Shown here in pieces: positions 3,524 through 5,767 of a stretch of DNA of 5,767 nt; position 1 is the first letter of the stretch; the number at the start of each line of letters is the position of its first letter. The position numbers and the translations under genes are program-made. The DNA comes from an uncultured Oscillospiraceae bacterium (GTDB lineage: Bacteria; Bacillota; Clostridia; Oscillospirales; Oscillospiraceae): assembly GCA_947631805.1 (NCBI GenBank), contig CANRNA010000123.1, positions 1 to 5,767 on the forward strand, in the 5' to 3' direction. The notes under the pieces were generated by a model, which ran no database searches, was not told the origin of the DNA, and saw only the letters and a program-made list of their open reading frames with translations.

Positions 3524-5767
3524 CTATCCGAGCGCCGCCGTCAGCGGTTCCGTGACCGCGCCGTACACCTCCGGCGGGAGCGCCAGGGACCCCAGCGCGG
3601 ACAGGATATGGGCAAGATCGCTCTCCCTCTGCACGATGTCGTTTATCCTCGTTTTCAGCTCGTAGGATATCTGGGCCCGGGAGAGGATCTGGAACACCTC
3701 CTCCTTCGGGTCCGGGTCCGCCGTCTCGGCGGAAAACCGCACCGTGAAGCCCTCCCGGCCCGGGGCGAGCTCAAAGCACAGCGTCCGGGTGCTCTCGTCG
3801 TAGCGCCACCCCTCCGCGTCCACGAAGCGGGGCGCCCCCACGCCCATGACGCTGACGCGATAGCGCCGTGCCGGGGGGACGCACTCCCTGTCCCCGGACA
3901 GGGCAGCGGTGAGCTCCGCCGTCTCCCCCCAGCGCAGGGAAAAGGCCGTGACGGCAGGCTCGGACCCGTACACGCCCCTGTCCTCGTACATCTCGAAGCG
4001 TCCGTCCGCTCCGGGCCAGACCAGAAGGTCTATGAGCTCCGGGTTTTCCGCGCCGTTATGGGGCGCCGCCCCGTCCAGGGGTATGACGGCCCCGGCGGGG
4101 ACAAGCACGGGGATATGCCGTATATCCCGGTAGAGCCCCAGCCGTCTGCCCCCCGTGTATCGGCGGCCGTTGAAGAAGTCGTAAAACACCCCCTCGGGCA
4201 GCCATGCGTCAAAGCGGCCAAGCAGGGTATCCCTGTCGGCGGGGGCGGTGATGGGGCAGGCGATCATGCTGGTGCCGAACCAGTACTCGTTGGGCACCAG
4301 GTAGGCCTCCGGGCGGTCGATGTCGTAGTACATGGGCCGCACCAGGGGCAGGCCCTCCCGGTGGGTCAGCCAGTTCATGGAATAGAGATAGGGAATGAGC
4401 CTGTGGCGCAGTCGCAGATGCTCCGTCATGGCCCGCTCCGCCTCCATGCCGTACTTCCACGGCTCCTTTCCCATGAAGGCGTTGTCCGTGCTGTGCAGGC
4501 GCATGATGGGCGAGAACACGCCGTATTCCACCCACCGGGCCGTCAGCTCGTCGTCCCGGCGTCCCCCCTGGTGGCCGCCGATGTCGTGGCTCCACCAGGT
4601 GTAGCCCACGTTGGAGGCCGCGGCGGTGAAATAGGGCTGGAAGTCCAGAGACTGCCAAGTGTTAAACGAATCCCCGGAAAAGCCGATGGGGTACCGGTGG
4701 CTCCCCACCCCGGCGTACCGGGAGAAGGTCATGGGCCAGCGCCCGTCCCGGCCGCTGTCCAGATAGTGCAGGTGGTTGAGCATCCACAGCGGGTCGATGC
4801 CCGGCACCGCCGAGTGGGTACCCTGCTGCCAGTCCACCCACCAGAAATCCACGCCCTGGTCCTCCAGCGGGTGGTGGAGGTATTTGAAATAGGCGTCCAT
4901 ATAGGTCCTGTCCGTGACCTCAAAGGGGATGCGCTCCCCCGCCGCCGGGTCCAGGCCCATGGCCTGGGCCACCTGGGGATAGGCCCGCTCATGGGCCCCC
5001 ACCCCCTCCGAGGGGTGGACGTTCAGCGTCACCCGAAGCCCCCGCCTGTGGAGATCGTCCAAAAACCGCTCCGGGTCCGGGAACAGCTCGCTGTTCCAGG
5101 TGTACCCCGTCCAGCCGCTGCCGCACCGGGGCGGCAGGCGGGTGGGGTGCCAGTCCATATCCACCACCGCCACGCTCAGGGGGATGTCCCTGGCGCGGAA
5201 CTGCTCCATGAGCGCGAGATAACTCTGCTCGGAGTACTTGTGGAACCGGCTCCACCAGTTGCCCAGCGCGAACCGGGGCAGCAGGGGCGGCTGGCCGCTC
5301 AGGCGGAAGAAGTCCCGCAGGCAGCCCATGTAATCGTGGCCATAGCCGAAGAAATAGAGGTCCTGCACCCCCTCCGGTCTGGGCCCGGCCCACATATCCT
5401 CCCCGATGAGCGCCGTGCGGCTGTCATCCAGGACCGTGTAGCCGTTCAGGCTCATGAGCCCGCTCTCCAGGGGTATCTTCCCGTCTGCCATGTCCAGGGT
5501 CCTGGCCGTGCCCCCCAGGTCCCATATCTTATCCCCGTACCGCCAGCAGTAGGCAAAGCCGTGGGCCGGATCCGATATCTCCACCCGCAGCCCCTCCGGG
5601 GAGAAGGGCCCTCCGTCGTAAAAAAGGCACAGTCTGCCTGTGTCAACGACCGTGACGTCCCCCCGCTTTTCCGTCCTGAACGCCGGGACGGGAAAGTTCC
5701 GGCATATAACCGTCTGGGTCGCGCTGTCCGTAAAGCGCCCCGCCGGGTCGTGCTCCAGGCGCAGCAG
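3524..5767 (-). CDS. Glycoside hydrolase family 31 enzyme (alpha-glucosidase-like), 5' end outside window
   Basis: GH31 enzymes are retaining exo-alpha-glycosidases. The frame is open to the window edge, giving 747 visible residues; numbering here starts from the first visible one. The start lies outside: visible residues 1-61 (LLRLEHDPAGRFTDSATQTV onward) are typical GH31 N-terminal beta-domain, so probably a few dozen residues are missing. The GTG at 5584 is internal valine, not the start. The N-terminal domain runs to about 155 (FFGYGHDYMGCLRDF). The barrel follows, with PLLPRFALGNWWSR, VAVVDMDWH, nucleophile D312 in FWWVDWQQG, acid/base D366 in GFSGDSFNTWQS, and WWSHDIGGHQGG. Two beta-domains follow, then a helical tail of about 60 residues (from about 688). 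No signal peptide can be assessed. The fold and catalytic pair are clear; the substrate (glucoside, xyloside, galactoside or N-acetylgalactosaminide) is not. It ends with TAG, and no terminator is visible before the next promoter. Confidence 0.94.
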   Translation of the reverse strand: MLRLEHDPAGRFTDSATQTVICRNFPVPAFRTEKRGDVTVVDTGRLCLFYDGGPFSPEGLRVEISDPAHGFAYCWRYGDKIWDLGGTARTLDMADGKIPLESGLMSLNGYTVLDDSRTALIGEDMWAGPRPEGVQDLYFFGYGHDYMGCLRDFFRLSGQPPLLPRFALGNWWSRFHKYSEQSYLALMEQFRARDIPLSVAVVDMDWHPTRLPPRCGSGWTGYTWNSELFPDPERFLDDLHRRGLRVTLNVHPSEGVGAHERAYPQVAQAMGLDPAAGERIPFEVTDRTYMDAYFKYLHHPLEDQGVDFWWVDWQQGTHSAVPGIDPLWMLNHLHYLDSGRDGRWPMTFSRYAGVGSHRYPIGFSGDSFNTWQSLDFQPYFTAAASNVGYTWWSHDIGGHQGGRRDDELTARWVEYGVFSPIMRLHSTDNAFMGKEPWKYGMEAERAMTEHLRLRHRLIPYLYSMNWLTHREGLPLVRPMYYDIDRPEAYLVPNEYWFGTSMIACPITAPADRDTLLGRFDAWLPEGVFYDFFNGRRYTGGRRLGLYRDIRHIPVLVPAGAVIPLDGAAPHNGAENPELIDLLVWPGADGRFEMYEDRGVYGSEPAVTAFSLRWGETAELTAALSGDRECVPPARRYRVSVMGVGAPRFVDAEGWRYDESTRTLCFELAPGREGFTVRFSAETADPDPKEEVFQILSRAQISYELKTRINDIVQRESDLAHILSALGSLALPPEVYGAVTEPLTAALG

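Noticed and set aside
5582..5584. GTG as the start of the GH31 gene
   Set aside because: Reading upstream in the same frame gives 61 more residues with typical GH31 N-terminal sequence (LLRLEHDPAGRF, RNFPVPAF) and no stop up to the window edge.

Overview
The window looks like ordinary chromosome from a GC-rich, spore-forming member of the Firmicutes, probably an Oscillospirales-type gut clostridium. That placement is an inference. It rests on a SpoIVB-family sporulation protease, GGGAGG/AAAGGA-type ribosome binding sites, perfect TATAAT -10 boxes, and very GC-rich third codon positions. No mobile element, CRISPR array, tRNA or rRNA was seen.

All three genes lie on the minus strand, so transcription runs from high to low coordinates. 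From the right edge: (1) a glycoside hydrolase family 31 enzyme (3524 to beyond 5767), complete at its C-terminus but cut at its N-terminus by the window edge; (2) a 125-nt gap with a good vegetative-type promoter and two strong hairpins in the leader of the next gene; (3) a secreted M13 (neprilysin/PepO-type) zinc metallopeptidase (1371-3398); (4) a 332-nt gap with a clear intrinsic terminator, an AT-rich promoter region and a leader of about 240 nt; (5) a short SpoIVB-type S55 serine peptidase with a signal peptide and PDZ domain (31-1038); (6) 30 nt of downstream sequence with no recognisable feature.

The genes look like separate transcription units rather than one operon. The M13 gene has its own promoter and terminator, and the SpoIVB-type gene has its own candidate promoter. 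GH31 read-through into the M13 gene cannot be excluded, because no terminator is visible after GH31. I see no pathway linking the three products: GH31 acts on alpha-linked sugars, the M13 enzyme on extracytoplasmic peptides, and the S55 peptidase belongs to a sporulation-signalling family.

I do not see a new biological system here. The points most worth a second look are the shortened SpoIVB paralogue away from its usual recN/spo0A setting, its long leader with a 20-bp-spaced TTTTGACG repeat, the GNRA hairpin against the M13 ribosome binding site, and the WVDWQQG-type GH31 with an extra C-terminal helical tail.
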